Source of the DNA: JAGPIS01 sp964635545
GTDB taxonomy: Bacteria > Bacteroidota > Bacteroidia > Bacteroidales > Marinilabiliaceae
Assembly: GCA_964635545.1 (NCBI GenBank)
Contig: CAZWOA010000002.1
Coordinates: 20,205-84,204 of the forward strand
Direction of reading: 5' to 3'
DNA length: 64,000 bases
Shown: positions 1-9,024 of the stretch, in pieces
Layout of the letters: every line of letters starts with the position of its first letter
Position numbering within the stretch: position 1 is the first letter of the stretch
Made by a program: the position numbers and the translations under genes
The notes under the pieces: generated by a model
The model's input: the letters and a program-made list of their open reading frames with translations, nothing else
Told to the model about the DNA's origin: nothing
The model's database searches: none

Positions 1-1961
1 ATAATCACCGGTCCATCGGGGATGCGCTCCATGCCTTTAGCTTTCAGTCCGAAATATAGCTTGAAAAATAGCTTCGACATTTTCACAAATAGTCGTCCGG
101 TAAACCATGTTGCCGGCAGTGGCAGACTCACTTTTTCTTTCAATATCTTCTTCCAGTCGATGCGCTCCACCTCCATGCGTGTACGCTTTTCGGCAATGTG
201 TAGAGCCATTTTCTCTACCGATTCAAATTTTGATAGCTGTTCGGCATCGATATCAACACCAAAAGTTGCCTGCAAAAACACTTGAAGCCCCACTTTATCG
301 AGGGAGTCAAGTCCGAGGTCAATCTCGATATGGTTGTTGGGAAGAACGGTACAGTTCTTCTCATTCTCAATGAAGTTCTTAATTATTTTATACTCTTCAA
401 AAGTAGGCTCTTCAACCGGAGTTTTTACTTTTTCAGTCTCATTTGCCAGATCTGCCAGCTTAAAACGCTGTAATTTGCCTAGTCGTGTGCGTGGCAGTTC
501 ATCTCTGTATATTGATATTGAGTGAACCCGTTTGTAGGGAGCCACCGAGTTATTGTAGTCAGTTATAGCACCGTTTCTTACTTCACGTTCAATCTCTTCA
601 TTGCTGAGACTCATAAGTTCAGATGTAGGCACTACTATCCCTTTGAGTTGGTCTCTATCCTGAAAGATTCCTATCTCTTTTATTAGAGTTATGTGTCGGC
701 TCAGGTCATCTTCAATCTCGGCAGGGTTTATGTTCTTACCGTTGGATAGAACTATAATCTCCTTTTTCCTTCCTGTAATAATTATGTTGCCCACATCGTC
801 GAAATGGCCTAGGTCGCCGGTGTATAGCCAGCCATTCTTTATTACTTCGGCGGTTGCTATGGGGTCGTTGTAGTAGCCCTGCATAATATTTTCACCTCGT
901 GCTATCACCTCGCCGTTATCGAAACTCACTTCAATATCGGGGAGCGGTAGTCCTGTAGCGCCAACTTTAACCTTTCCGGGGCGTGTAAATGATATCATAG
1001 GTGCTGCCTCGGTCATTCCATAGCCTTCAAGAACTTCAAAGCCAAGAGTTTTGAATCCTTTGCCTACTTCAGGGTCTAGTGCTGCACCTCCGGATACGCA
1101 ATACTCAATTGCACCTCCGAATTTCTGATGAACGGATTTGAATATTATTCTTGAAAACTTCTGATTGTCAACCTTCTCTGCAATTTTGTATAGCATTTTT
1201 GCCAATTTGCTTTGGTCTATTTTATCTTTTATACCTTTGAAAATGGCTGCGTATAGGCGTGGAACTCCTATGATAATTGTTATCTTGCTATGTTGTAGGG
1301 TGTTAATAATGTCGGTTGAGGCCATTGATGGCGATATAGCTACGGTTCCTCCGGTATATAGCGGCATTACCATGGTGCCCAAAAGCGGGAATATGTGGTG
1401 CAGTGGCAATAGCATCATGGTACGTTGCCCCTCGTGGTATATTTTGAAGTCGATGGCAATACCCTTGATGTTTATCAATATGTTTTGGAATGACAGCATT
1501 ACACCTTTAGGCGACCCTGTGGTGCCTGATGTATAGATTATTACTGCCGTGTCATTATTGTTTTTTTCAATGATGGCAGGCTCAAAAGTTGATGCGTTAT
1601 CCTGCTCATAATCATCAATTATAAGCACTTGGGGTTGTGTGGTTGTTTGCTTTAATGCATCTTGCAGTGTGTTGTATCTCTCACGTGAAACCCATATGGC
1701 ACTTGGGGTGCAGTTATTAATAATATATGCTATTTCTGCCGGCGAGGATAAAAAGTCGATGGGTACTGCTACTCCTTTATGTTTCCATATTGAATAAAAA
1801 GAGTAAACCCATCCCTCTCTGTTTTCCGATAGTATGGCTACCCTGCTTTGCTTATCTATGCTGTATTTGCCGGCAAATAAGCTTATTTTAGATAGTAATT
1901 CTCTGTATGATATCTGCTTATCACCAATAATGAAAGCCGTCTTCTCTCTAAGTTCTATCAT
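1..1961 (-). CDS. AMP-dependent acyl-CoA ligase / ACP / acyltransferase fusion (C-terminus cut by window edge)
   Basis: The frame is open from the ATG at 1961 to the window edge, giving 653 visible residues. Residues 1 to about 500 form an ANL-superfamily adenylating enzyme: P-loop-like motif YTSGTTGSPKG at about 143-153, then GYGMTE and YTGDLG motifs. Residues 525-600 resemble an acyl carrier protein, with LGLDSLDKVG carrying the phosphopantetheine serine at about Ser553. The last visible residues (ERIPDGPVI) look like the start of a PlsC-type lysophospholipid acyltransferase. Such fusions probably activate a fatty acid, hold it on the ACP and transfer it to a lysolipid, as Aas does. Substrate and the acyltransferase HX4D motif cannot be checked because the gene is truncated here. 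A -7 box lies just upstream. Confidence 0.9.
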   Translation of the reverse strand, partial: MIELREKTAFIIGDKQISYRELLSKISLFAGKYSIDKQSRVAILSENREGWVYSFYSIWKHKGVAVPIDFLSSPAEIAYIINNCTPSAIWVSRERYNTLQDALKQTTTQPQVLIIDDYEQDNASTFEPAIIEKNNNDTAVIIYTSGTTGSPKGVMLSFQNILINIKGIAIDFKIYHEGQRTMMLLPLHHIFPLLGTMVMPLYTGGTVAISPSMASTDIINTLQHSKITIIIGVPRLYAAIFKGIKDKIDQSKLAKMLYKIAEKVDNQKFSRIIFKSVHQKFGGAIEYCVSGGAALDPEVGKGFKTLGFEVLEGYGMTEAAPMISFTRPGKVKVGATGLPLPDIEVSFDNGEVIARGENIMQGYYNDPIATAEVIKNGWLYTGDLGHFDDVGNIIITGRKKEIIVLSNGKNINPAEIEDDLSRHITLIKEIGIFQDRDQLKGIVVPTSELMSLSNEEIEREVRNGAITDYNNSVAPYKRVHSISIYRDELPRTRLGKLQRFKLADLANETEKVKTPVEEPTFEEYKIIKNFIENEKNCTVLPNNHIEIDLGLDSLDKVGLQVFLQATFGVDIDAEQLSKFESVEKMALHIAEKRTRMEVERIDWKKILKEKVSLPLPATWFTGRLFVKMSKLFFKLYFGLKAKGMERIPDGPVI

Positions 1962-1984
1962 ATTTTTAATTTCCTATTAGAAGG

Positions 1985-1992
1985 CAAATTTA
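1985..1992 (-). promoter_or_regulatory. -7 promoter box for the acyl-CoA ligase gene
   Basis: On the minus strand the sequence reads TAAATTTG, matching the Bacteroidetes -7 consensus TAnnTTTG, 24 bp before the start codon at 1961. No convincing -33 TTTG was found. The rest of 1962-2124 shows no gene. Confidence 0.45.
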
Positions 1993-2124
1993 AGTAATAA
2001 TTCACGATACATTGTAACGTTTGCTGCACATCAGTGTAATTAACTTTTTCGACTTTAGGGTTGAAAAAGTAGGGTCTCGCTATGTTGTAAACACATCATA
2101 TGACAATCATAAACAGTAAAAGTT

Positions 2125-3312
2125 TTATTCAAAGGGTTTTATGGCTCTTTTGAATATATTATTAATGTAGGCAATTGTCATGCCATAGTTGGAAATTGGT
2201 ACTCTGTTAATTATGAGTTGATGTAACCTGTTATTGAGTTGTCGGCGTGTAATCATGCATCCGCCACACTGAATTGCCATGGCAAATTGGCTGATTGGCT
2301 CCGGTATTTCATCTAATCCTGCCACAACGGTGTAGTATAAGGTAAGTCCTGTGTATTTTGATATCATTTTTGGTAACTTTTCTCTTCCTATATCGCCACA
2401 CGACACGTGATGAGTGCAGCTTTCCAGAATTAGTATCTTGTCACCATCCTTCAGTTTGTCTATGTGCGGAGTGCCTTGCTTGTATGCTTCAAAATCGCCC
2501 TTAAAATGTGCCTGCATCACCGAGAAGCTGGTGAGTGGAATTTCCAGAGGGGTTATTGCTGATACTTCGTCAAAAATCTGACTGTCGGTAATAACAAGTG
2601 CAGGCTTTATGTTGCTGTTATTCAGGTAATTTTTTAGCTGTGAGGGTTTTAGCACTATGCAAATGGCATCTTTATCTATTGCTGCCCGAATGGTTTGTAC
2701 TTGTGGAAGTATAAGTCGGCCGGCAGGTGCTGATGTGTCGATGGGCACTACAAGCACTATTGTGCTTCCGGGTAATACCAGCTTGGGCAGCAGTTTGGTT
2801 GTTGATATTGGCTGTGTGGAGATTGCTTTTTTTATTGTGTCAACTATTTTATTGGTATTGCAATTCTGATGATGTCGAAGTATTGCTACAGGTTGCTGTT
2901 TTTCAATCTCTTTAATGGTTTGAACTGTTGCTGCTGATATATCTTCTTTATTGTGAATTGTTATAAATGATATGTTGTTGTCTCTAAAGGTTTTAATCAG
3001 TGCCAGCTCTTCTTTGTCAAGTTTATTATCAGCAATAACCAATATTGCCACATCCACACTATTAATGATGTTTATGGTAGATGAGATGCGTTTGTTTCCC
3101 ACCTCGCCATCATCGTCTATGCCGGCAGTATCTATTATTATCACAGAGCCTATTCCGGGTATCTCGATGCTTTTTTTCACCGGGTCGGTGGTAGTACCTG
3201 GTGTGGTGCTCACTATGGATATCTGCTGACCGGTAAGTGCATTAATGAGAGTGCTTTTGCCGGTATTGCGTCTGCCAAAAATTCCGATATGTATTTTGAG
3301 CTCCTTAGACAT
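2125..3312 (-). CDS. hydF: [FeFe]-hydrogenase H-cluster maturation GTPase HydF
   Basis: HydF is the scaffold GTPase that carries the 2Fe precursor and delivers it to the hydrogenase HydA. The 395-residue protein has the usual length. Its N-terminal Era-like GTPase domain shows P-loop GRRNTGKS (13-20), the TTPGTTTDP switch I region and DTAG (61-64). The C-terminal cluster domain has C299-T-H301 and C349-G-G-C352. The family signature is CxH, then 46-53 residues, then HCxxC. Here the spacing is 46 but the variable His before the CxxC is Gln348. C305 is an extra cysteine. The partners hydE, hydG and hydA are not in this window, so the gene stands alone here. Identification is firm. Confidence 0.93.
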   Translation of the reverse strand: MSKELKIHIGIFGRRNTGKSTLINALTGQQISIVSTTPGTTTDPVKKSIEIPGIGSVIIIDTAGIDDDGEVGNKRISSTINIINSVDVAILVIADNKLDKEELALIKTFRDNNISFITIHNKEDISAATVQTIKEIEKQQPVAILRHHQNCNTNKIVDTIKKAISTQPISTTKLLPKLVLPGSTIVLVVPIDTSAPAGRLILPQVQTIRAAIDKDAICIVLKPSQLKNYLNNSNIKPALVITDSQIFDEVSAITPLEIPLTSFSVMQAHFKGDFEAYKQGTPHIDKLKDGDKILILESCTHHVSCGDIGREKLPKMISKYTGLTLYYTVVAGLDEIPEPISQFAMAIQCGGCMITRRQLNNRLHQLIINRVPISNYGMTIAYINNIFKRAIKPFE

Positions 3313-3324
3313 CGGGTTTTATTT

Positions 3325-3332
3325 CAAATTTA
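3325..3332 (-). promoter_or_regulatory. -7 promoter box for hydF
   Basis: The minus strand reads TAAATTTG (TAnnTTTG consensus), 13 bp upstream of the hydF start at 3312. This would give a very short leader. It is supported by the motif only. Confidence 0.4.
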
Positions 3333-3458
3333 ATTTAAAAATAGTGTTTTAGGCATTGATAATCGTCCTGTTTGTCAAAAAACTAACTAAAAGGGATAAT
3401 AAAAGTGTAATATTTGTTCAAAATATCGTGCTATAAGCAAATTTTAGTGTGGTTGCGC

Positions 3459-4895
3459 ATGAGGAAACTTTACTTTTTAATAATTTTTATTTTATCGATA
3501 TCCGCTGCTGAAGCTCAAAACCTTCCTGCTCTAATTAAGCAGCGAAGTAAGGCTGTAGTTGCCGTGGCAGCCTTTGGCGTTAATGGAGCCGTGGTTGACA
3601 GATCCAATGGTTTTTTTATCAGTTCCGATGGAATGATGGTTATGCCAGCCTATGCGTTAACCAGTAGCGATTCTCTGGTGGTTACTATGCATAATGGGCG
3701 CAAGGTGCAGATAGATAGGGTTTTGTCTATTCATTGGTATTGTAATCTTGCCATGGTAAAGGTTAAGGGTGTGCGCGATGTTGATTACCTTACGCCCGGT
3801 CGTCTCACGATTCGTGAGCCGGAGGAGGTGCTGGTATTGGTAAATGAGTCGGGAAGAGATGTATCGCAAGTGGGGCGGATATCAAATGTTGTTAATATAC
3901 CCGGGATTACACGCATCGGACAAGTAGGCACAACGGTAAGTGCTAATTCAATGGGGGCACCAATAATCAATACTAAGGGTGAACTGATAGCTATTTATAT
4001 TAACGATGAAACAGCCAATAGGAACTTTGCAATGTCGTCATTGGCTATTATCGATGATAACTGGACAACGGTGGATTTATCTATTTCAAAATTCTTCTCG
4101 TCCCAAGTTTTAAGTGTTAAGGCATTGCCCTATTTTACCAAGGGTATGATGGCTTTTTGTGTTAATGATTATGGAGATGCATCCCGCCACTTCACCTATT
4201 TTATTAAAGATCATGGTGATATGCCATTGGCCTATATTCTTCGTGCCGTTAGTAGGTTAGGATATGGTAACCAAGCCGGCTGGAGTAATGATGTTGATTT
4301 TCTTATGGCTAATAAGGATAGTGAGAGTTTAGGATTCTTTTTGTCGGGGCAGCGGCAAGAGGCAGCTAAGAAGTATGATTCAGCATTCGATAGTTATTAC
4401 GAGGCCTGCAAAAGTACAAATCCTCTTGGCGATGCTTATCTGGGGCTTGGTATGATGGTGCTTTCTCAGAATAAGGATGTGCGAAAGGCATTCGACCTGT
4501 TTAGTCAGGCAATTTTTAAAGACTCTCTTATTGCTACTGCCTATTTTGAACGGGGCAAACTGCTTATGCAACACTCGTCGAATGCTGATAAGGCTTTGGC
4601 GGATATTAGTCAGGCAATATATCTCAACCCATCTATTGAAGGTATTTTTACCATTCGCGGTACTATTTTTCTCGATCAAAAAAACTATGCAATTGCCATT
4701 CGTGATTTTGATGAGGCATTACGACGCAAAAGCAAGGATTCTCATGCACTTCTTAACCGAGGTATAGCATATTACAACCTGGGGATGAAGGATAAGGCTT
4801 GTAAGGATTGGGGCGAGGCGAGTAGGCTGGGCAATGAGGTGGTATATAGGTACATATCGCGCTACTGCTCCGATAATATAAAGTCGTTCTATTAG
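3459..4895 (+). CDS. Secreted TPR protein with a catalytically dead trypsin-like domain
   Basis: I chose the ATG at 3459 because it begins a clean signal peptide (MRKLYFLIIF... ending AAEAQ); an in-frame start at 3414 would add 15 polar residues. The mature protein is 478 residues with signal. Residues about 30-180 follow the HtrA/trypsin-2 pattern: GFFISSDG at 51-58, a segment aligning with the catalytic His, a segment aligning with DLAVLKV, and ANSMGAP at 162-168 aligning with GNSGGP. The His position appears to be Tyr65 and the Asp position Asn96. Only Ser164 remains, so hydrolysis is unlikely. Residues about 260-470 are tetratricopeptide repeats, for example NPLGDAYLGLGMMVLSQ and SHALLNRGIAYYNLGMKDKA. 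Probably a periplasmic binding or scaffold protein; its partner is unknown. Confidence 0.75.
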   Translation: MRKLYFLIIFILSISAAEAQNLPALIKQRSKAVVAVAAFGVNGAVVDRSNGFFISSDGMMVMPAYALTSSDSLVVTMHNGRKVQIDRVLSIHWYCNLAMVKVKGVRDVDYLTPGRLTIREPEEVLVLVNESGRDVSQVGRISNVVNIPGITRIGQVGTTVSANSMGAPIINTKGELIAIYINDETANRNFAMSSLAIIDDNWTTVDLSISKFFSSQVLSVKALPYFTKGMMAFCVNDYGDASRHFTYFIKDHGDMPLAYILRAVSRLGYGNQAGWSNDVDFLMANKDSESLGFFLSGQRQEAAKKYDSAFDSYYEACKSTNPLGDAYLGLGMMVLSQNKDVRKAFDLFSQAIFKDSLIATAYFERGKLLMQHSSNADKALADISQAIYLNPSIEGIFTIRGTIFLDQKNYAIAIRDFDEALRRKSKDSHALLNRGIAYYNLGMKDKACKDWGEASRLGNEVVYRYISRYCSDNIKSFY

Positions 4896-4946
4896 GTTTT
4901 AATCGACGGTTTTAGTTATTTTGGTTCTTTATATTATGTCGATTGT

Positions 4947-5756
4947 ATGCGTATCTCGATTTTATGTGATAATAGGAGTGTAAACTCCCATTTTGTGTGT
5001 GAGCATGGATTGTCGATTCATGTGGAAATTGGTGAAGAAACTTTCTTGTTCGATACCGGACAGTCCGATTGTTTTGCTAAAAACGCAGTACAAATGGGCA
5101 TAGATATCGGTAAGTGCAAGTTTGTGCTGCTTAGCCATGGCCATTACGACCACTCAGGCGGACTGAAAATCTTGAATGACTCATTTCCTGACATGAAGAT
5201 GCTTATGCACCCCAAAGCGCTCAAGCTTAGATACTCATTTTCGGATGTGATGGTGAAGGAGAATGGTTTCAAACATAAGGATGAGGTTGAGCGATGGGAG
5301 AGTGTTATCTCTTTTGTGGATAGTGATAGAACTCTGCTTCCAGGTGTTTTTGTGTTTACCCTTCCTGATGATGCGCCTGCCAATAAGAGGTTGATAGTTA
5401 AGGATGAAAATGGGAATGTTAAGCCTGATGTTTTTGATGATGAGTTGTTTGTATTGCTAACCGATGGTGATAAAAATGTGCTTCTCTCGGGCTGTACCCA
5501 TCATGGAATAGTTAACGTGTTGAATCACTGTTTTGATGTGCTAGGAATAGAGAAATTAGATTTAGTGGTGGGTGGTTTGCATCTTTCGGGCGCATCCGAA
5601 GAGATTATTATGGAACAGATTGATAAATGCCGCAAATATAATGTGGATATCTGGGCGTTAAATCATTGCACCGGCGATGCTGCATTCGATATGTGGCAAA
5701 ATGAGTTTCCAGGGCGTGTGGTAACTGCTATGAGCGGTCAATATTTCGACTATTAG
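4947..5756 (+). CDS. Metallo-beta-lactamase-fold hydrolase (COG1237-like)
   Basis: A 269-residue cytoplasmic protein with no signal peptide. The metal-binding motif HxHxDH is present as HGHYDH at 64-69, preceded by the LFDTG strand at 34-38. Later conserved stretches are SGCTHHGIVN and VVGGLHL, typical of the family annotated as 7,8-dihydropterin-6-yl-methyl-4-(beta-D-ribofuranosyl)aminobenzene 5'-phosphate synthase-like hydrolases. The specific substrate is unknown; most bacterial members are not linked to methanopterin synthesis. It follows the TPR gene by 51 bp on the same strand, so co-transcription is possible, but no functional link is evident. Confidence 0.8.
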   Translation: MRISILCDNRSVNSHFVCEHGLSIHVEIGEETFLFDTGQSDCFAKNAVQMGIDIGKCKFVLLSHGHYDHSGGLKILNDSFPDMKMLMHPKALKLRYSFSDVMVKENGFKHKDEVERWESVISFVDSDRTLLPGVFVFTLPDDAPANKRLIVKDENGNVKPDVFDDELFVLLTDGDKNVLLSGCTHHGIVNVLNHCFDVLGIEKLDLVVGGLHLSGASEEIIMEQIDKCRKYNVDIWALNHCTGDAAFDMWQNEFPGRVVTAMSGQYFDY

Positions 5757-5931
5757 TGATTTTTTACGTGCTATATGGTTGAATTTGTGATAATTTACAC
5801 AATTATTTCATTAAAGTTTCTATCTTGCAGTTTATTCTGCTCTTCAAATGTTTTTGATATTGTTGAATATCATTAACATTTAATGAAGAGTGGTTAATTG
5901 ATGAATGAAAAATTGTGATTAAAAACTACTT

Positions 5932-8883
5932 ATGAAAAAACTTTTACTTTCCTTTATATACTTTATATTTTTAGCAGCAGGTTTAAATGTCTTTGCTGTT
6001 CCGGCACAATCGGAGTGGGTACTATTCACACAGCCTGATGGTACTACTGTTACCATACTACTATCGGGTGATGAAAATTTGAACTATGTGCACGATAAAG
6101 ATGGATATACTCTTCTAATGAAGGATGGTTTCTATTACTATGCAACCCTCAATGCCAATGGCGATATGGTGGTTTCGGATATTGTTGCACGCGATAATTC
6201 CAATAAGTCAGTGGGGATAAGCCGATTGAGCGAAATTGAAAAAGGACTTACATATAGCCAAAATCAGTTGGCACAGAGAAAGATAAAGCATTTGGGAAAT
6301 GGTGCAGTAAATAGCAGTATGCTCAAATCATCGGGTATTCAGTCATCCACATTCCCATCCAAAGGCAAGCGTAAGCTACTTATGATATTGGTTAACTTCA
6401 GTGATACAGAGCCTACTTACACCCGTGAGGATTTTGACAGATATATGAACGAGGAGAACTATAACGGCATAGGTAGTTTTCGCGATTTTTACCTCGAGAA
6501 CTCTTATGGTCAGCTCGATATCACTACAACTGTAACTCGTTGGGTAACACTGTCTAAGCGGCATGCTTATTATGGCGAAGGAGACGATCGTTATGCGTAT
6601 CAGGCTGTGATTGAGGCCATTGATCAACTTGATGATGAGATAGATTTCAGTGAATTCGATAATGATGGCGATGGAATTGTGGATGGGCTTGCAATTATCC
6701 ATCAGGGACAGGGAGAGGAGTTTTCCGGTAGCAACACAGATAATATTTGGTCGCATAGCTGGTCGCTCAGCTCCGCACTTTATCCTAAAAATCCACCCAA
6801 AAAAGATGGTGTTTATATTGATAGTTACACCATTCAGCCAGAGATTAGAGCAGGTAATAATAGCACAAGAATCTCAACTATTGGAGTTATGTGTCATGAG
6901 TTTGGACACAATCTTGGTGCACCCGATTACTATGATACTAAGGGAAATAACAATGGTACAGGCCAGTGGGATCTTATGGCAGCCGGCAGTTGGAATGGTA
7001 CTTCTGGCGATAGACCCGCCCATTTTACAGCCTATCAGAAGTCGGAGTTTGGTTGGTTGGATTTAAAAGAACTACCTGTTTCGGCTGATATTTCTTTAAA
7101 GCCGGCCTCTAAATATGCTGATGCTTATATTTTGCACACAGTAACTAATGATGAGTTCTTTGTGCTTGAGAATAGGCAAAAAAGTGGTGCTTTTGAGACG
7201 GCTTTACCGGGCTCGGATATGATTATCTATCATGTGGATGAGAATCATATACGCCAAAAATATTATTCAAATCAGGTTAATGTAGGCTCGCATCAAGGTA
7301 TTTATCCTATTGTGGCTTCTGGAAATATGAACAACCCTAATACGGCGCGTTGTCCTTTCCCCGGTGCAGGTAATAAGATTTCATTTACTGATGAAACTAC
7401 TCCTTCATCGCTTTCGTGGAGCGGTAGAGCTACAAACAGACCTATTACTGATATTCGCAAAGTAGGCGAAAATATACATTTCACAATATCGGAACCCGAT
7501 GATTTGAGTGTAACACCAATTAACCCATCAGTTAAATATTTAGGATTAACAAGGGTGAAACTGTCGTGGGAAGCAGGTGAAGACGCGACATACGATAAAT
7601 ATAATGTTTATAGAGATGGTACTCTTATAGCTGATGGCGTAACAGGATTTGAATTTACCGACAATAATGCATCATCAGGAGTAAATAATTATACAATTCA
7701 TAATAGATCAAGTGGCGGTAGCACTGAGTCTGATGGTCTTGAAGTGTCGGTTTTGTGTGATGTTACAGAAAATTATATCGCAAGCAATGCTTCCATAGCA
7801 ATAGATGGAACGAAAATCAGCATTAAGTGGGATAATCCGGTGGTGATGGCAGATGGCTTTGAAGATATAACTCCATTCAGCATAAATCCAAGTAATAATA
7901 TTGGCTGGAGTTATGCAGATGTCGATGAGCAATCGACCCTTTATTTTAGTGGACGATACACCAATAAGGTAGAAGCCAAGTCGTTCATCTGCTTTAATCC
8001 GTCGAGGATAAATGGTGGAAGTAGCAATGAACTTGTAAATGCCATCGAGGGTAATCAGTATATGGTTAGTTTTGCCTCTTCCAATGAATTTGTACCTACA
8101 GATGACTGGATGATATCCCCGAAGTTGGATTTGAAGGTGGCTCATAAGCTGATGTTTTATGCACGCTCGCAAAAGCTAGAGGATAACATGAATGTGGTGA
8201 ATGAGCTGAATGTAGCTGTTTCGTCCACAGAAAATAATATAAGTGATTTTGCATTTGTAAATGGCTCTAATACGATAAAACTTGATAATAAGTGGACGCG
8301 TTATGAAGTTGCCATACCTGCTGGCACAAAATATTTTGCACTTAACAATGCGTCTCAAGACGGCTTTGCTGTTATGATTGATGATCTTTCGTTAAGGCTT
8401 GTGGCTCAGAATGAGAGTGTTAATAGTGCGGTTGCCGATTTTTATCCGCCATCAACAATAACAGGTTTTGATGTGTATAGGGATAATGTACTTATAAAAT
8501 CAGATGTTAAAACCACGATGATAGAAGATGTGATACAGATGCGCGGCTCCTATGTGTATCGTATTGAGTCGCTTGTGGGGAAAGATAAGACTCCATTTGC
8601 GGCTCTAAATACTACAGTTTTGGTGAGGGAGACGGCCGTTAATCAGGTTGCTACTCCATCAAAGGAGGTGGTATTGTACCCCAATCCGGCTAACGATAGG
8701 TTTAACGTACGATGTGATGGACATACCATTGAATCGGTAGAGGTTTATAGCGTGGCTGGTAATGTGGTTTTAAGGAGTGGTAACTCAAGTGAAATATCGA
8801 TAAGTAAATTGCCGGCGGGCTACTATGTGGTGAAGGTGAAAACCAATTATGGAATGTTCGTTAAGCGTCTTCAGAAGAGGTAA
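5932..8883 (+). CDS. M6-family metallopeptidase with type IX secretion sorting domain
   Basis: A 983-residue secreted protease. A signal peptide ends near residue 23 (FAVPAQ). Residues about 140-480 form the M6 (immune inhibitor A-like) catalytic domain with the zinc motif HEFGHNLGAPD at 322-332 (HExxHxxGxxD, so H322, H326 and D332 are ligands and E323 the base). A fibronectin-III-like stretch lies near 525-610 and a cleaved-adhesin/choice-of-anchor type beta domain near 630-800. Residues 914-983 (VLYPNPAND ... GYYVVKVKT ... VKRLQKR) are a type A C-terminal sorting domain, which directs cargo through the type IX secretion system to the cell surface. Likely acts on extracellular protein. It is flanked by 175 and 141 bp of non-coding DNA, so probably monocistronic. 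Confidence 0.9.
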   Translation: MKKLLLSFIYFIFLAAGLNVFAVPAQSEWVLFTQPDGTTVTILLSGDENLNYVHDKDGYTLLMKDGFYYYATLNANGDMVVSDIVARDNSNKSVGISRLSEIEKGLTYSQNQLAQRKIKHLGNGAVNSSMLKSSGIQSSTFPSKGKRKLLMILVNFSDTEPTYTREDFDRYMNEENYNGIGSFRDFYLENSYGQLDITTTVTRWVTLSKRHAYYGEGDDRYAYQAVIEAIDQLDDEIDFSEFDNDGDGIVDGLAIIHQGQGEEFSGSNTDNIWSHSWSLSSALYPKNPPKKDGVYIDSYTIQPEIRAGNNSTRISTIGVMCHEFGHNLGAPDYYDTKGNNNGTGQWDLMAAGSWNGTSGDRPAHFTAYQKSEFGWLDLKELPVSADISLKPASKYADAYILHTVTNDEFFVLENRQKSGAFETALPGSDMIIYHVDENHIRQKYYSNQVNVGSHQGIYPIVASGNMNNPNTARCPFPGAGNKISFTDETTPSSLSWSGRATNRPITDIRKVGENIHFTISEPDDLSVTPINPSVKYLGLTRVKLSWEAGEDATYDKYNVYRDGTLIADGVTGFEFTDNNASSGVNNYTIHNRSSGGSTESDGLEVSVLCDVTENYIASNASIAIDGTKISIKWDNPVVMADGFEDITPFSINPSNNIGWSYADVDEQSTLYFSGRYTNKVEAKSFICFNPSRINGGSSNELVNAIEGNQYMVSFASSNEFVPTDDWMISPKLDLKVAHKLMFYARSQKLEDNMNVVNELNVAVSSTENNISDFAFVNGSNTIKLDNKWTRYEVAIPAGTKYFALNNASQDGFAVMIDDLSLRLVAQNESVNSAVADFYPPSTITGFDVYRDNVLIKSDVKTTMIEDVIQMRGSYVYRIESLVGKDKTPFAALNTTVLVRETAVNQVATPSKEVVLYPNPANDRFNVRCDGHTIESVEVYSVAGNVVLRSGNSSEISISKLPAGYYVVKVKTNYGMFVKRLQKR

Positions 8884-8925
8884 TGCTCTTATGTGCTAAA
8901 AACTTGTAAAATTTAGTGAAAAAAA

Positions 8926-8955
8926 CAATTTGTCTTACTTGTAACGCCAATTTGT
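8926..8955 (+). promoter_or_regulatory. Direct repeat CAATTTGT, 22 bp apart, upstream of the GH28 gene
   Basis: CAATTTGT occurs at 8926-8933 and again at 8948-8955, exactly 22 bp apart (about two helical turns) and 34 bp before a -7 box. The geometry is that of a site for an AraC-type activator such as the hybrid regulators nearby. The motif differs from the other two repeat sites in this window, so the cognate regulator is unknown. Confidence 0.35.
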
Positions 8956-8981
8956 AGGCCATTCTACTAATCAATAAATCA

Positions 8982-8989
8982 TAGTTTTG
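8982..8989 (+). promoter_or_regulatory. -7 promoter box of the GH28 gene
   Basis: TAGTTTTG matches TAnnTTTG, 36 bp upstream of the ATG at 9025. Confidence 0.5.
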
Positions 8990-9024
8990 TAGTATTAGAA
9001 CTATATTGTTATTATTTAGATATT

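Noticed and set aside
22..1536. Several plus-strand open frames over the first 1.5 kb
   Set aside because: They are shadows of the minus-strand ligase fusion, which shows conserved motifs throughout.
3414..3458. Earlier ATG for the TPR protein
   Set aside because: It would place 15 polar and basic residues before a good signal peptide.
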